Assembly: GCF_000003815.2 (NCBI RefSeq)
Contig: NC_049995.1
Coordinates: 16,728,525 to 16,768,399, forward strand
Source of the DNA: Branchiostoma floridae
Taxonomy: Eukaryota; Chordata; Leptocardii; Amphioxiformes; Branchiostomatidae
Length of the DNA: 39,875 nt
Direction of reading: 5' to 3'
The position numbers and the translations under genes are program-made. The notes below the pieces were generated by a model, which had not been told where the DNA came from, searched no databases, and saw only the letters and a list, made by a program, of their open reading frames with translations. Shown piece by piece: positions 1-10,590 of this stretch (positions within the stretch are counted from its first letter, which is position 1; each line of letters begins with the position of its first letter).

Positions 1-77
1 CAAAGAGCTGTCTATAGCATGGTCAAAGTTTAAAACTAAAGAGAGAAACACCTTTAGAAAAAGAACCACAAATAAAT

Positions 78-2777
78 TTGGAAACTCTTCAAGAGAAAAT
101 AGATAAGGATTTAAATCCTCAAACTCTTGCTGAATATGAATGTGTTAAGACGCAGCTGGAGAGTATTCTCCTAGAAAAGGCCAAAGGTCAACAAATCAGA
201 GCAAAAGCAAGATATATTGCAGAAGGTGAAAGACCATCCAAGTACTTTTTGAGCTTAGAAAACAAGAAGCAAAGTCAAAATTGTATAACCTCGCTAGTGA
301 GAGACAATGAAAAAATACATGACCAAGCAGAGATATTAAAAGAGTGTAGAAGCTTTTATCAAACTCTATACTCCTCTAAAAAGGTACCCGAAGACAAAAT
401 TGAAGACTTCCTGGGATCTATGAATATTCCAAACATACTATCTGAACAAGAAAAGCAGGAGTGTGACAAACCAATCACATTACATGAGTGTGAAGAAGCT
501 GTAACAAGCATGAAACAAGGTAAAACACCTGGCCCTGATGGGCTTCCACCTGAATTTTACAAACTGTTCTGGCCTTCAATTGGAGTTTTAGTGCACTCTG
601 TTATTTACAATGCACTCAGTGAAGGAAAACTACCACCCTCCTTCAGAAAGGCCCTACTAAGATTGATACACAAAAATGGAGACATGGAATCACTTAGCAA
701 TTGGAGACCTATAAGCCTCCTAAATACCGATTATAAGATACTTGCTTTTGTCATGGCAAATAGAATTAAACCTCTACTGAAAGATCTAATAAATAAGGAC
801 CAGTGTGCTTACATAAAAGGACGTTTCATAGGACAAAATGTTAGATTAATTCAAGATATAATTGACTTCTGTGACTCCAAAAATAAGACAGGTATTGTAC
901 TATTCATAGATTTTGAGAAAGCATTTGATTGTGTGGAGCACAATTTTATGTTTAAGGTATTAGAGAAATTTAACTTTGGCCCAAATTTTGTAAACTGGGT
1001 AAAGATCATGTATTCTGACTGTCTGGCCTCAGTCATCAACAATGGCTGGAAAGCCGCTAGTATACAACTGCAGCGGGGTATAAGACAAGGATGCCCATTA
1101 AGTGCGCTACTGTTTCTTCTTGTAGCAGAGATCCTATTTTATAGCATACAAAATAACCAAAATATCAAAGGTGTCACAGTAGATGAAGCAGAAATTAAGA
1201 TGTGCCAGGTGGCAGATGATACCACTGTTTTCTTGTCCACTGAAGACTCACTGTATGAAACACTTGAGTGCCTCAGCTCATTCTCTAATGTGGCTGGACC
1301 CAACTTAAACAAAGCTAAAACAAAAGGACTGTGGCTAGGTATATGGAAACACAGAAAAGATGAAATAGCAGGTATCCAATGGCCTTCTGTAATTAAGTCA
1401 CTTGGTGTAAATTTTGGTCATAGCAAGGAACAACTAATGAAATTAAACTGGGATGACAAGGTAAAACAAGTTAAAACAGTTCTCAATACATGGTGCCAAA
1501 GGAATCTTACTTTATTTGGGAAAATAACCATTGTAAAGGCATTGGCAGCTGCAAAGATAACATATGTAATGAACATTCTTCCAACACCAACAATAGTGTT
1601 AAAGGAGCTAAATACTGCCTTTTTTAACTTTGTGTGGAGTGGAAAAAAGGACAAAATTAAACGGAAAACTCTCATTGGCAACTATGAACAGGGAGGTTTA
1701 AAAATGCTAGACATACATAGTGTGAAAGATGCTCTCTTGGCGTCTTGGGTTAAACGTTTACTTAATGGTAAGGGTTCTTGGAGATATATCCCTTTACACT
1801 ACTTATCTTCCTTAGATATAGACTTGAATTTTGTGTTTCAAATGAGTTGCATTGAAGACAAATACCTGTGTAATGTACCCCTCTTTTATAAGCAAGTTAT
1901 CTATGCATGGTACAAAGCTAAAAGCAATTGTGACACAAACCAGATTATCTGGGGAAACAAGCATATTGTATCAGGGGGGAAAATAGTCTTGTACCCACAT
2001 TGGATTAACTCTGGTTTTGTTTATATACAGGATATTTTACAAAATGGTACTTTTATAAGTGACAGAGAGGTGTTCCGAAAACTTACCAAGAAACATAACT
2101 GGATGTGTGAATTGCTCATTGTAAAAAGAGCCATACGTAAAAATTGTTGTATCGAAAGAGAAACGTTAGAAACACCAGCCTTAGATTTTCCAAAAACTTC
2201 TGTGATATACCAAAACCTTATGTTACAAATATTTATAGTTCCAAACTGCCAACAGAAATGGCAGACACATTTTGATATATACTCACTTAATTGGAAGAAG
2301 ATTTGGAAAATGCTAGGCACAACTTCATGTAAAGAAACACAAATAGCAGAGCTTAATTACAAACTACTTCATCAAATTTTACCATGTGGTGAGAAATTAA
2401 GCAAATGGAGAATACAAGATGAAGATGGTCAAGTAATTGATCCTGTATGTAAATTATGTGACAGTGGTCATGTTGACAACTATAAACATATGTTCCTGGA
2501 ATGTAAAAGGCTAACTAACCTGTGGAATTTAGTACATACTTCTGTACCATTTAGCCCCAGTAACCCTTATATTGATTTTGAAGAGATGATACTGGGAAAG
2601 GTAAACCAGCCAATAAACGAAAATATCCTGAAGAAAAGAATACGAATAATATCTATAGCAAAGTGGGTTATCTTTAAAACATGGATTTTTTCTAGAAAGT
2701 GCCCACGGCCAATTTCAGGCCATAACTTATCTAACATCTTCAATTGTGAACTCAAAAACAGACTTCATGTTCTGTAA
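78..2777 (+). CDS. LINE ORF2 C-terminal part: reverse transcriptase (L1/Tx1-like)
   Basis: This frame encodes 899 residues of an ORF2-type polyprotein that would copy element RNA into the genome. Seen in the translation: a basic pre-RT segment (about 35-60); TPGPDG (150-155); NWRPISLL (208-215); KGRF-GQN (247-254); the first catalytic aspartate in FIDFEKAFD (276-284); RGIRQGCPLS (333-342); VADD (378-381); and C791-x2-C794-x9-H804-x4-C809 near the end. The first codon at 78 is TTG and is not a real start: the frame is open back to position 18, just after an in-frame TAG at 15-17. The adjacent frame at 2-60 also reads like LINE sequence (AWSKFKTKERN), so a frameshift near 40-70 probably separates this part from the upstream endonuclease. 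VADD replaces the usual F/YADD, which may weaken activity. Placement in the L1/Tx1 clade is by motif recall only. Confidence 0.88.
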   Translation: METLQEKIDKDLNPQTLAEYECVKTQLESILLEKAKGQQIRAKARYIAEGERPSKYFLSLENKKQSQNCITSLVRDNEKIHDQAEILKECRSFYQTLYSSKKVPEDKIEDFLGSMNIPNILSEQEKQECDKPITLHECEEAVTSMKQGKTPGPDGLPPEFYKLFWPSIGVLVHSVIYNALSEGKLPPSFRKALLRLIHKNGDMESLSNWRPISLLNTDYKILAFVMANRIKPLLKDLINKDQCAYIKGRFIGQNVRLIQDIIDFCDSKNKTGIVLFIDFEKAFDCVEHNFMFKVLEKFNFGPNFVNWVKIMYSDCLASVINNGWKAASIQLQRGIRQGCPLSALLFLLVAEILFYSIQNNQNIKGVTVDEAEIKMCQVADDTTVFLSTEDSLYETLECLSSFSNVAGPNLNKAKTKGLWLGIWKHRKDEIAGIQWPSVIKSLGVNFGHSKEQLMKLNWDDKVKQVKTVLNTWCQRNLTLFGKITIVKALAAAKITYVMNILPTPTIVLKELNTAFFNFVWSGKKDKIKRKTLIGNYEQGGLKMLDIHSVKDALLASWVKRLLNGKGSWRYIPLHYLSSLDIDLNFVFQMSCIEDKYLCNVPLFYKQVIYAWYKAKSNCDTNQIIWGNKHIVSGGKIVLYPHWINSGFVYIQDILQNGTFISDREVFRKLTKKHNWMCELLIVKRAIRKNCCIERETLETPALDFPKTSVIYQNLMLQIFIVPNCQQKWQTHFDIYSLNWKKIWKMLGTTSCKETQIAELNYKLLHQILPCGEKLSKWRIQDEDGQVIDPVCKLCDSGHVDNYKHMFLECKRLTNLWNLVHTSVPFSPSNPYIDFEEMILGKVNQPINENILKKRIRIISIAKWVIFKTWIFSRKCPRPISGHNLSNIFNCELKNRLHVL

Positions 2778-3192
2778 TGTTTACTTCTATGTACTTAAAT
2801 AATAATTTTTAAGCTCATAAAAAGCAACAACAACTGTTAAACCCATAGTATGTAAACTATAGTTCTAGTCCAGTCTAGATCTACTGTGTTATAACATACT
2901 GTAAACTATACATTGTTATGAAAGAAAAAGTCCCGAATGTTAAAAGTTACTTGTTGTTTTTGATAACCATCTACATGTATCATAATTATTCCATGACAAT
3001 TGGGGCAACCATGTGGTGTATATTGGTTATACATAATAGCCTATATAAGTACATGAGAGAAATTCTTATATAGACAATGATACTTCTTCCATGCGCATTA
3101 CCTATTGTGTATTTCACTAGTACTTCAAATTACTCCATGTACAATAGTAGCTTAGATACTCTGTTGTTGACAAATGTATTATTTGTTTTACT

Positions 3193-3230
3193 AATAAAGC
3201 CTTGAAAAAAAAAAAAAAAAAAAAAAAAAA
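3193..3230 (+). terminator. LINE polyadenylation signal and A-tail
   Basis: AATAAA at 3193-3198 is followed after six bases by an uninterrupted A run at 3205-3230. This marks the 3' end of the inserted LINE copy. Confidence 0.9.
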
Positions 3231-3239
3231 TCTCTAAAA

Positions 3240-5560
3240 TTCGTTGAGTATTTTCTAACCCCGCAGTACTTCACCGGTGCCCCAGGAGCAGTGAGATATT
3301 ACCCTAATACTTCCATCACTTGCGCTTTACGTGTGTGAAAGAATTATGGTTTCTGCACATTCGTCAGGAGTACTCTAGTGCTGTGCTATCTTGTGGTGAG
3401 ATGATGAATAGCGGCCAGTTATACCACACTGGTAGGAGTCCTACCTTCACTGATCTCAGAATAAGTGACGGAAAAGGAGACGAATTGGCATTTAGTATCT
3501 GTACCGTGTCGCTTACTATGACGAACAAGAAAATGATTTCAAACTACCATGGACTGCACTTACTGTATGAAAGTGTGATTGTTTCCGCACATTAGTCACA
3601 CGTGTCGTTATTTTTCTCCGCAACAACTTTAAATGATGAAGATCTGCATATAAATCATACAGGTGGTGGTCTAGCTTCACATGATCACAGAATAAGTGAT
3701 TGACAGATTGGTACAAATTATCTCAAGGACACACTTTGGAGTCGTCACCACACAAGAGCACACAATAAATCATTAGTTGCGCTTCACTGTGTGATAGAAT
3801 GATAGTTTCTGCACATTTGCCAGAAGTGCTATCATGATGAATAGTGGGCAGTTATACCACACTGGTAGGAGTCTTGCCTTTCACTGATTACAGAAGAAGT
3901 GACAGAAGGAGACGAATTGGCATTTAGTATCTGTACCGTGTCGCTTACTATGACGAACAAGAGAATGACTTAAAACTACCATTGACTGCAATTTACTGTG
4001 TGAAAGTTTGATGGTTTCCGCACATTTGTCACACGTGTCGTTATTTTTCTCCGCAACGACGTCGTTACATGGTGAATATCTGCATATAAATCATACAGGT
4101 TGGGGGTTAGCTTCACATGATCACAGAATAAGTGATTGACAGATTGGTTCAAATTATCTCAAGGACACACTTTGGAGTCGTCACCACACAAGAGCACACA
4201 ATCAATCATTAGTTGCGCTTCACTGTGTGATAGAATGATAGTTTCCGCACATTTGTCAGAAGTGCTATCATGATGAATAGCGGGCAGTTATACCACACTG
4301 GTAGGAGTCCGGTCTTTCACTGATCTCAGAATAAGTGACGGAAGGAGACGAATTGGCATTCAGTATCTGTACCGTGTTGGTAACTGTGACGAACAAGAGA
4401 ATGATTTCAAACTACAATCGACTGCAATTTACTGTGTGAAAGTGTGATGGTTAGCGACCATTTGTCACACGTACCGTTATTTTTCTCCGCAACGACGTCG
4501 TTACATGGTGAATATCTGCATATAAATCATACAGGTTGGGGGTTAGCTTCACATGATCACAGAATAAGTGATTGACAGATTGGTACAAATTATCTCTAGG
4601 ACACACATTGGAGTCGTCACCACACAAGAGCACACGGTGAATCATCAGTTGTGCTTCACTGTGTGTTGGAATGGTAGTTTCTGCACATTTGTCAGAAGTG
4701 CTATCACGATGAATAGCGGGCAGTTATACCACACTGGTAGGAGTCTTGCCTTTCACTGATTACAGAAGAAGTGACGGAAGGAGACGACTTGGCATTAAAT
4801 ATCTGTACGGTGTCGGTAACTGTGACGAACAAGAGAATGACTGAAAACTATCATCGACTGCAATTAACTGTGTGAAAGTCTGAAGGTTTCCGCACATTAG
4901 TCACACGTATCGTTATTTTTCTCCGCAACGACGTAAAATGATGAATATCCGCATGTAAATCATACAGGTCGGAGTCCTACCGTCACTGATTCCAGAAGAA
5001 GTGACCGAAAAGGAGACGAAAATGGCATGAAATATCTGTACGGTGTCGGTAATAACTAACATCAACTACAATTTACTGTGTAAAACAAAAAGGGTGATTA
5101 TTTCCGCCCATTTGTCACACGTCCCGTTAATACTCCGCAACGACGTGAAATGATGAATATCTGCATGACGTGTAAATCATACAGGTGGGGTTCCTGCCTT
5201 CACTGATTCCAGCATAAGTGTCGGAAAAAGAGACGAATCGGTATGAAATATCTGACAGCACATGATGATTTCCGCACTTCTGTCACAAGTTACTTATCTG
5301 CAACGACGTTAACGTTACGCGAAGAGCAGCCTGGTGACGGAAGAAGGAGCGAAAAAAGAGACAAATCGGCATGATAACTATCTGACGGCACATAATGGTT
5401 TCCGCACAACTGTCTCAAGTGCTGTTACTTATCTTTAACGACGTGACGCAAAGCGCGGCCTGATGGCGTCAGAAATGACGAGACGAATCGGCATGTAATA
5501 TCTAACAGCACATGATGAATTCCGCACACCTGTCACATGTGTCGTTACTAATAACCCCTT
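3240..5560. repeat. Tandem satellite, about 435-bp dimeric unit
   Basis: The block containing GTTATACCACACTGGTAGG recurs at about 3417, 3850, 4285 and 4721, a period of 434-436 bp. Each unit holds two related halves. Both start with CACTGTGTGAxAG..., GGTTTCCGCACATTTGTCA and a GATGAATA block, then diverge: one half has CCGCAACGACG and CATATAAATCATACAGG, the other has GCTATCATGATGAATAG. Spacing of the shared GTTTCCGCAC block is 227 then 209 bp, so the unit is a diverged dimer. From about 4900 the repeats shorten and decay into about 130-bp units (GCAACGACGTTACGCGA, GAGACGAATCGGCATG) that reach about 5880. Short open frames here are by-products. Confidence 0.85.
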
Positions 5561-5788
5561 TTCACTAGGACGGCGCACTCTCTGCGCTCTCTCTGTCAAC
5601 TAAAATTTGACAGATCGCTCAACGGATTGTATAGAAAATAAACGAATCTTTTTTACACTTTGTGTGTTTTATGTCTTCTCAGTCACACGTTTTGTATGAT
5701 ATACCCAGTATGAAAACGAAGGATACACATATCCTATTTAGGTCGCAGTGAGAGCGCAGCGCGATCGCCGTCTACTGGAAATGGGGGC
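5556..5788. mobile_element. Foldback MITE inserted in satellite tail
   Basis: The left end CCCCTTTTCACTAGGACGGC matches the reverse complement of the right end (CCCCCATTTCCAGTAGACGG), and similarity continues through GCTCTCT, giving imperfect inverted arms of about 40 bp around an AT-rich core of about 150 bp. Satellite sequence lies on both sides (GTCGTTACTAATA on the left, TTATCAGCAACGACG on the right), so the element split a satellite unit. No transposase is present. A target duplication is not clear; TTA/TAA is possible. The superfamily is not assigned. Confidence 0.7.
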
Positions 5789-7190
5789 CTTATCAGCAAC
5801 GACGTTACGCGAAAAGTGGTTTGATGACGTCAAAAGTGCGGAAAAGAGACAGATGAGCAGGAGATATCTGAGGCACATGGCGGAGGTGTGACGTGGAATA
5901 AATAAAGCGAACGTGAATGTGGAGAAACGTCAGTGGAAAACATTGATAGAGGCCCCTGATGCCGTGTGTGGGGGTGGTGATGTACTTTTTACTCAGTTTC
6001 CAGTTTTATTGTTCGACCAGGCGAATACATCTTAGGTCCAGGCTGACACTGGCGTATTTTTCAAGTACCCATGGGTAAAAACTGGAAGAACAAGACTACC
6101 CTTCAAAGAAATATACTTAAGAAGTGACATTTTGGACTTGTTGCTATCCTTAGAGCACGTTTTGAAAATGCTGTGTTCAGTATTTTTTTTAAATCATCTA
6201 ATGTGAGTGTGTGGTTCATAGTATCAGTTCACAGTTTCTTACTTCAATATTCTTCATTCGATGTTTATATTACACTGAACGACTCGTCACGAACGACTCG
6301 TAAACTTTTGCACATCTATCTGCAAGTAGGGGGGGACACTATTTTGCAAAAATGCAGTTTTTGATGAAATACGCCCCTAGAAGTATGGAGACGGTCCATC
6401 TGAATATGAAAATGTAAAAATTTTGAAAATATTTGATTGCTAACCCCCCTGTACATGCCCCCTGACGTTTTTAAGTTGACAACGTACTAAACTAGTATAG
6501 CGCTATACTACCAATATGCTTAATGCCTTAGAAATTGTACTTTGGTATCCTTGGCAGAATATTTGACTTCAGGAGAGATCATTGTGGATATCTGAACCTC
6601 CAAATGTATTTCCCATGCAAATATGGACTATTCCAATCACCCCCATGGCAAAAATGGACTGATCCAAACTCAAAATTGGACAAAACGGGCTACAGGTATA
6701 TCATAGTATAGTCTGTATTCATTTCTACCAATTTTTACACTCAATCGCACAGAGGCGGTTAGCCTTGTAGGATTTTAAAACGCCAGTGGTACTCAAATTC
6801 TCTGCAAAACAGATTTCTTTGTAGAGAAATGGAGTATCACAAGTTTTCACATACTGAATCAGGTCCAGGTTCAGGTCCGGACCTCTGGACCTGAACCACA
6901 CCTGAATTTTCTGTACCGTTTACTCACCCCTATTAGGCACCCCTGTAGTTACATGTAACTTATGTTTTATCCTAACAAGAAATAAATACGTATGCATGTA
7001 GGTGGGGGAAAATTGTGTTCCAACTGAAAAATTTCAGGTTGCCCGCTGCGCTACCTGGATTTAAAATTATGACTTACGTTGCGCCAACCAAAATGCATTT
7101 TCAAGTGTGCAAGTGGGTACAGACAAAGGATGTAGCCTTTGGGTTTATCTCTAAGGAGATGTTCCAACAGACAAGGAAATAAGAAGTCTG
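5789..7190. other. Non-coding stretch; satellite remnant then mostly unique DNA
   Basis: The satellite tail continues to about 5880 (GCAACGACGTTACGCGAAAA). Beyond that I see no gene. At 6858-6906 there is a short palindromic motif built on AGGTTCAGGTCCGGACCT. The ORF of 63 codons at 6173-6364 has no protein-like pattern. Confidence 0.5.
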
Positions 7191-7193
7191 TAG

Positions 7194-7487
7194 TGCCATT
7201 GTCCAAGTGGTAACCACAATTACCAATCTGAAGTTACAAGGGTACTGAAAAAGAGAAGAGAACCTGGATCGTTTAGACAGTACAGTAGAGAAGTCAGGAA
7301 ATGAGGCAGGATACCAGAGATTCTGATAGATTGGAAGAGAAATGAAGAGGAGCTTAAGAAGCAAGGACTCAATGAGAAAGAGGTTGCAAACATTGCTGTT
7401 GATTGGAAGAGAGACAAATACCTACTACAAACCCTGAAAACCCAACATGAATCTTTCACATCAGCAGCAGCAGTTGATATATTGTAA
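7194..7487 (+). pseudogene. Coding-like remnant of unknown protein, one internal TGA
   Basis: One frame is open from 7194 to 7301, has a single TGA at 7302-7304, and stays open to a TAA at 7485-7487. The translation is strongly charged and helix-like after the stop (IPEILIDWKRNEEELKKQG, then NEKEVANIAVDWKRDKY), unlike the random ORFs around it. Two readings are possible. It may be a decayed gene or transposase tail. It may instead be an exon: GAGGCAG just before the second segment looks like an acceptor and ATTGTAAGTG at 7481 contains a perfect donor core. A signal AATAAA at about 7658 lies downstream. I do not recognise the family. Confidence is low because the open stretch is only about 97 codons. 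Confidence 0.3.
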
Positions 7488-7712
7488 GTGTAAAACTGGC
7501 CCAACTCATGATCAAGAACACAGCACTGTCACTACCGATAACCACGAAAACTCCATCTGCGGTCAACCTAAAATTGTACTTGAACACGCCATTGACACCA
7601 TTAATGAGTATAAATTTGACTATGTTTTTTTTTATTCTGTTGTAAATAGATGTACCAATAAAACGTTGTTGAAATTCAGTATCGCAGGCATCTTGCTTAC
7701 AATGACAGATAT

Positions 7713-8362
7713 CAGGGCTCGAAATACTACCTGCTTATGCAGGGTAGTGCAGGTAAAATTGGAGCTGTACAGGTATTTCTGGTGTCTACCTGCACCTAAC
7801 CTGCACTGGTCCAGGTACTGGGTATATACAGGTTAGTGCAGGTTAAATTGGGGCTGTGCAGGTATTTCTGGTGTCTACCTGCACCTAACCTGCACTGGTC
7901 CATGTACTGGGTACAGGTTAGTGCAGGTAAAATTGGAGCTGTGTAGGTATTTCTGGTGTCTATCTGCACCTAACCTGCACTGGTCCATGTAATGGGTATA
8001 TACAGGTTAGTGCAGGTGAAATTGGAGCTGTGCAGGTAAAATTGGAGCTGTGCAGGTATTTTTGATGTCTACCTGCAGTCCTGCACCTAACATGCACTGG
8101 TCCCAAATACTAGGTTTTTATACATAAACGTTATATGATGTCAGTGTACGTGGATAGTTATTAGCTGCATTGAATGTAACCACTACCACCTATATTAAGT
8201 AATATTCTGTAGAAAAGAAAAAATAGCAATGGTTCCTGAACAATTTTAGTATGAACTATACTTCCAAAATTCAGAGTGGTACAGGTAAAATTTGTCTGGT
8301 GCAGGCTATTTTCAATGTTACCTGCAACAGTGCAGGTATGCAGAAAAGCATTTCGAGCCTTG
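7713..8362. mobile_element. Element with CAGGGCTCGAA ends and internal 85-89 bp tandem repeats
   Basis: The left end CAGGGCTCGAAATAC is matched in inverted form by the right end CATTTCGAGCCTTG. Inside, about four units of a repeat rich in TGCAGGT and ACCTGC (GGTGTCTACCTGCACCTAAC) lie at 7781, 7870, 7955 and 8064. The ends resemble hAT-type termini, but the flanks share only GATAT (5 bp) instead of 8 bp. A second fragment lies in opposite orientation at about 11440-11542. There is no transposase. It is probably a non-autonomous DNA element. Confidence 0.6.
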
Positions 8363-9460
8363 GATATAGTATGTACATGTACAAGAGAGCTTAGTAGTAG
8401 AGAGAACAGTCAACTGTTGCTTTTCTGTCCATACTTCTCGACACATATACAAAAACACTGGTTTTAAGCTTGGCAAAAAAACTGTGTTTTTGTAACCTTG
8501 AAACAATGTTTCTTTTTGAAGTTGCCCAATTCCCTGGCATCGAGTTTCTGAAAATTTTACCACTATTCTTGTGAAGCTAATAATAAAGACACTCTGTAGT
8601 TGATTTGGGTACTCTGTTATTCTCAGCACTTGTCGAATTACTGCCCTACCGTGATTTCCCTGTTTTTGGTCAAATAATGGAAATTCGCCCCAATACTTGC
8701 TGACTTGTTGCCATGGCAACTAAGAATATCAAGCCAAAACCTGATAGAAAGGTATCTTGGAGTGTAATGTATCATTTAATTACACAAAATGTGCAAAAAG
8801 AACTGAAGTAATGCAGTCAGTGCTTGCAGACCTTAGCAACGTCACACAAGTACATGGCGAGGGGGGTATCCAAACTTCAGGGGGTATGTACAGGGGGGTT
8901 AGAGTTTTACAATTGCCTAATTTTTGTGATTTCTGTGTTTATATAGATCATCTCCATATTTTAGGATGCGTATTTCAAAAAGTTTGTGCTAATGCCCCCC
9001 CCTACTGCAAGCGTTCTTTAAAACTATATCCAGAGAAGATGCCCCTACGTATACTGTACTTGGTGATAACAGATTCCACTCTACGATAGTTCTGGCAAAG
9101 TACGAACTTTTGAACACATGAAACCTTGGTTGGTAACTCTGGCACTTGAAGGTTACTGGTTAACGGACGATTGCTATATACAGAAAACCATAAGGTGATG
9201 AGTGAAATAAACACCATACTTTAGTATGCATGTAGCAGACGACAAAGCGCTTTTTATCACGGAAAGTTTAAACCCTTCGTCCCAAAATTGGACTTAAAAG
9301 ATTCCGGTCGCTCAGTCCTCTTTAGCTATCTGACCCTACTGCTCTGGGCACGAGGCTTTGTACACGTGTGACGTCATCAGGGGTCAAAGGTTGCTGGAGG
9401 TCGACAACGGCCCCCGCCCCGATAACGGTTTTGAAAGCGGTAATCAGCTCTTATTAGTGA
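8363..9460. other. Intergenic, no supported gene
   Basis: ORFs on both strands here are at most 133 codons, overlap one another, and lack recognisable motifs. No RNA gene or clear repeat is seen. Confidence 0.4.
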
Positions 9461-9474
9461 TAATCTCAGCTACT

Positions 9475-10015
9475 CAGATGGTAAATCTGACCTGTCCGCA
9501 AAGTCTGACGTCCGAGTTGACAGAGAAGTCAGGAAGGTCTTAAACGGGGTGATCTTCCAGGGTCTTAAAGGAGGATGAAGGATCTTATTTAAAGAAGATT
9601 TCGCATCTTAGACATTTCGCATCTTAGACATAACCTCCGCTACACATACGGTAAATTTGACTTGTCCGCAAAGTCTAACTTCCGAGTTGACAGAGAAGAC
9701 AGCTGCAGGAAGGTCTTAGACGGGGCGATTTGTCAGGGTCTTAAAGGAGGATGAAAGACATGACGTGGCTATAAAACCTGAATGTGAAGGTGGAAGGTCA
9801 TGGATCAAGAAGACCTGGGGTAGGGGTATCATCTTAGCACAATAATGAAAGGTCTTAAGATGTTTTAAGTTATCAGTGAAGGCAAGAAGGTCTTAGATTG
9901 TTCGATTTGCCAGGGTCTTAAGACGAGGATGAAGGATCTTAAGAAGATCCTTTGAATTTACATAGACATGACGTGGATATAAAGTCTGAAGGTCAAGTTC
10001 ACAGACTAAGAAGAT
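9475..10015. repeat. Low-copy tandem repeat, about 170-180 bp unit
   Basis: GTAAATCTGACCTGTCCGCA at 9481 recurs as GTAAATTTGACTTGTCCGCA at 9651. The AAGGTCTTA...CAGGGTCTTAA block recurs at about 9535, 9709 and 9888, and GACATGACGTGG at about 9758 and 9965. This gives about three diverged units rich in GGTCTTA and GGATGAAGG. No coding potential is seen. Confidence 0.65.
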
Positions 10016-10399
10016 CGGGGGATGGGAATCGTGGTCACAAAGATAATAGGTTTTAAGATGAGTTCGCATCAATGGGCTTTTGGGACTGTTCTCAAAGTAG
10101 GCACTAATTCCACCGATTAGACCAATGTCTAGACGGTCTTTAGTAACTTGCTTGGATTTTAAAGAACTTACTTAATTCAGTAGCCGGATTAGTGCTTAAG
10201 AATATATCTATTCGCCCTGACAATGTAAATGCTAATGCAATTCATCTAGGGTAGTTTTCTGCTAGCTAAACTATAAGGTTTGTTTATTGGATCTACACCA
10301 TTTTATATTTCAATATTTGGTATTTGATTTAAAACATGTTCCGTACTTTAAAAAAGAGAAATATAACTGATACTATCTGAAACGTCTGACCGTTTCCAA

Positions 10400-10590
10400 A
10401 TTCATAACCAATTGCTTGAGTAACTGCTTATTGGAGTAAGCAAAGTATCTAAAATACCTTTCCCAAGGACACGTCCTTCAAACAGGGATCGAACTCTTGA
10501 CCTCCAGATCCTGTAACCGCTATTCAAGCCTCGAGGAGTCGACGCGCGATGACTTAAGGGCCATTTCGCCACATGTATGCACGGTAGAAA
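10400..10590 (-). mobile_element. tRNA-derived SINE fragment
   Basis: Read on the minus strand, the block starts CATCGCGCGTCGACTCC and runs through AATAGCGGTTACAGGATC to a B-box-like AGAGTTCGATCCCTG, then GACGTGTCCTTGGGAAAGG. The last block is a common SINE body motif. The 3' side merges into CAGTTACTCAAGCAATTGG, which belongs to another dispersed repeat in this window. It is not a functional tRNA: no acceptor stem pairs and the body continues. Confidence 0.65.

Larger units (their letters stand above)
1..3230 (+). mobile_element. LINE retrotransposon, 5' end outside window
   Basis: A non-LTR retrotransposon enters from the left edge and ends in a poly(A) run at 3205-3230, with a polyadenylation signal AATAAA at 3193-3198. 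The long frame at 78-2777 encodes a reverse transcriptase and a C-terminal CCHC motif, followed by about 430 bp of AT-rich 3' untranslated sequence. No LTR is seen. The order RT then CCHC, a long ORF2 and an A-tail fit the L1/Tx1 group. The endonuclease domain would lie before the window. The near-absence of stops over 2.7 kb suggests a fairly young copy. The DNA just after the A-tail resembles the neighbouring satellite, so the element may have inserted next to or into that array. Confidence 0.9.

Noticed and set aside
3240-5560. CRISPR-like array
   Set aside because: The regular repeat is a 435-bp satellite with no short repeat/unique spacer layout, and the genome is eukaryotic.
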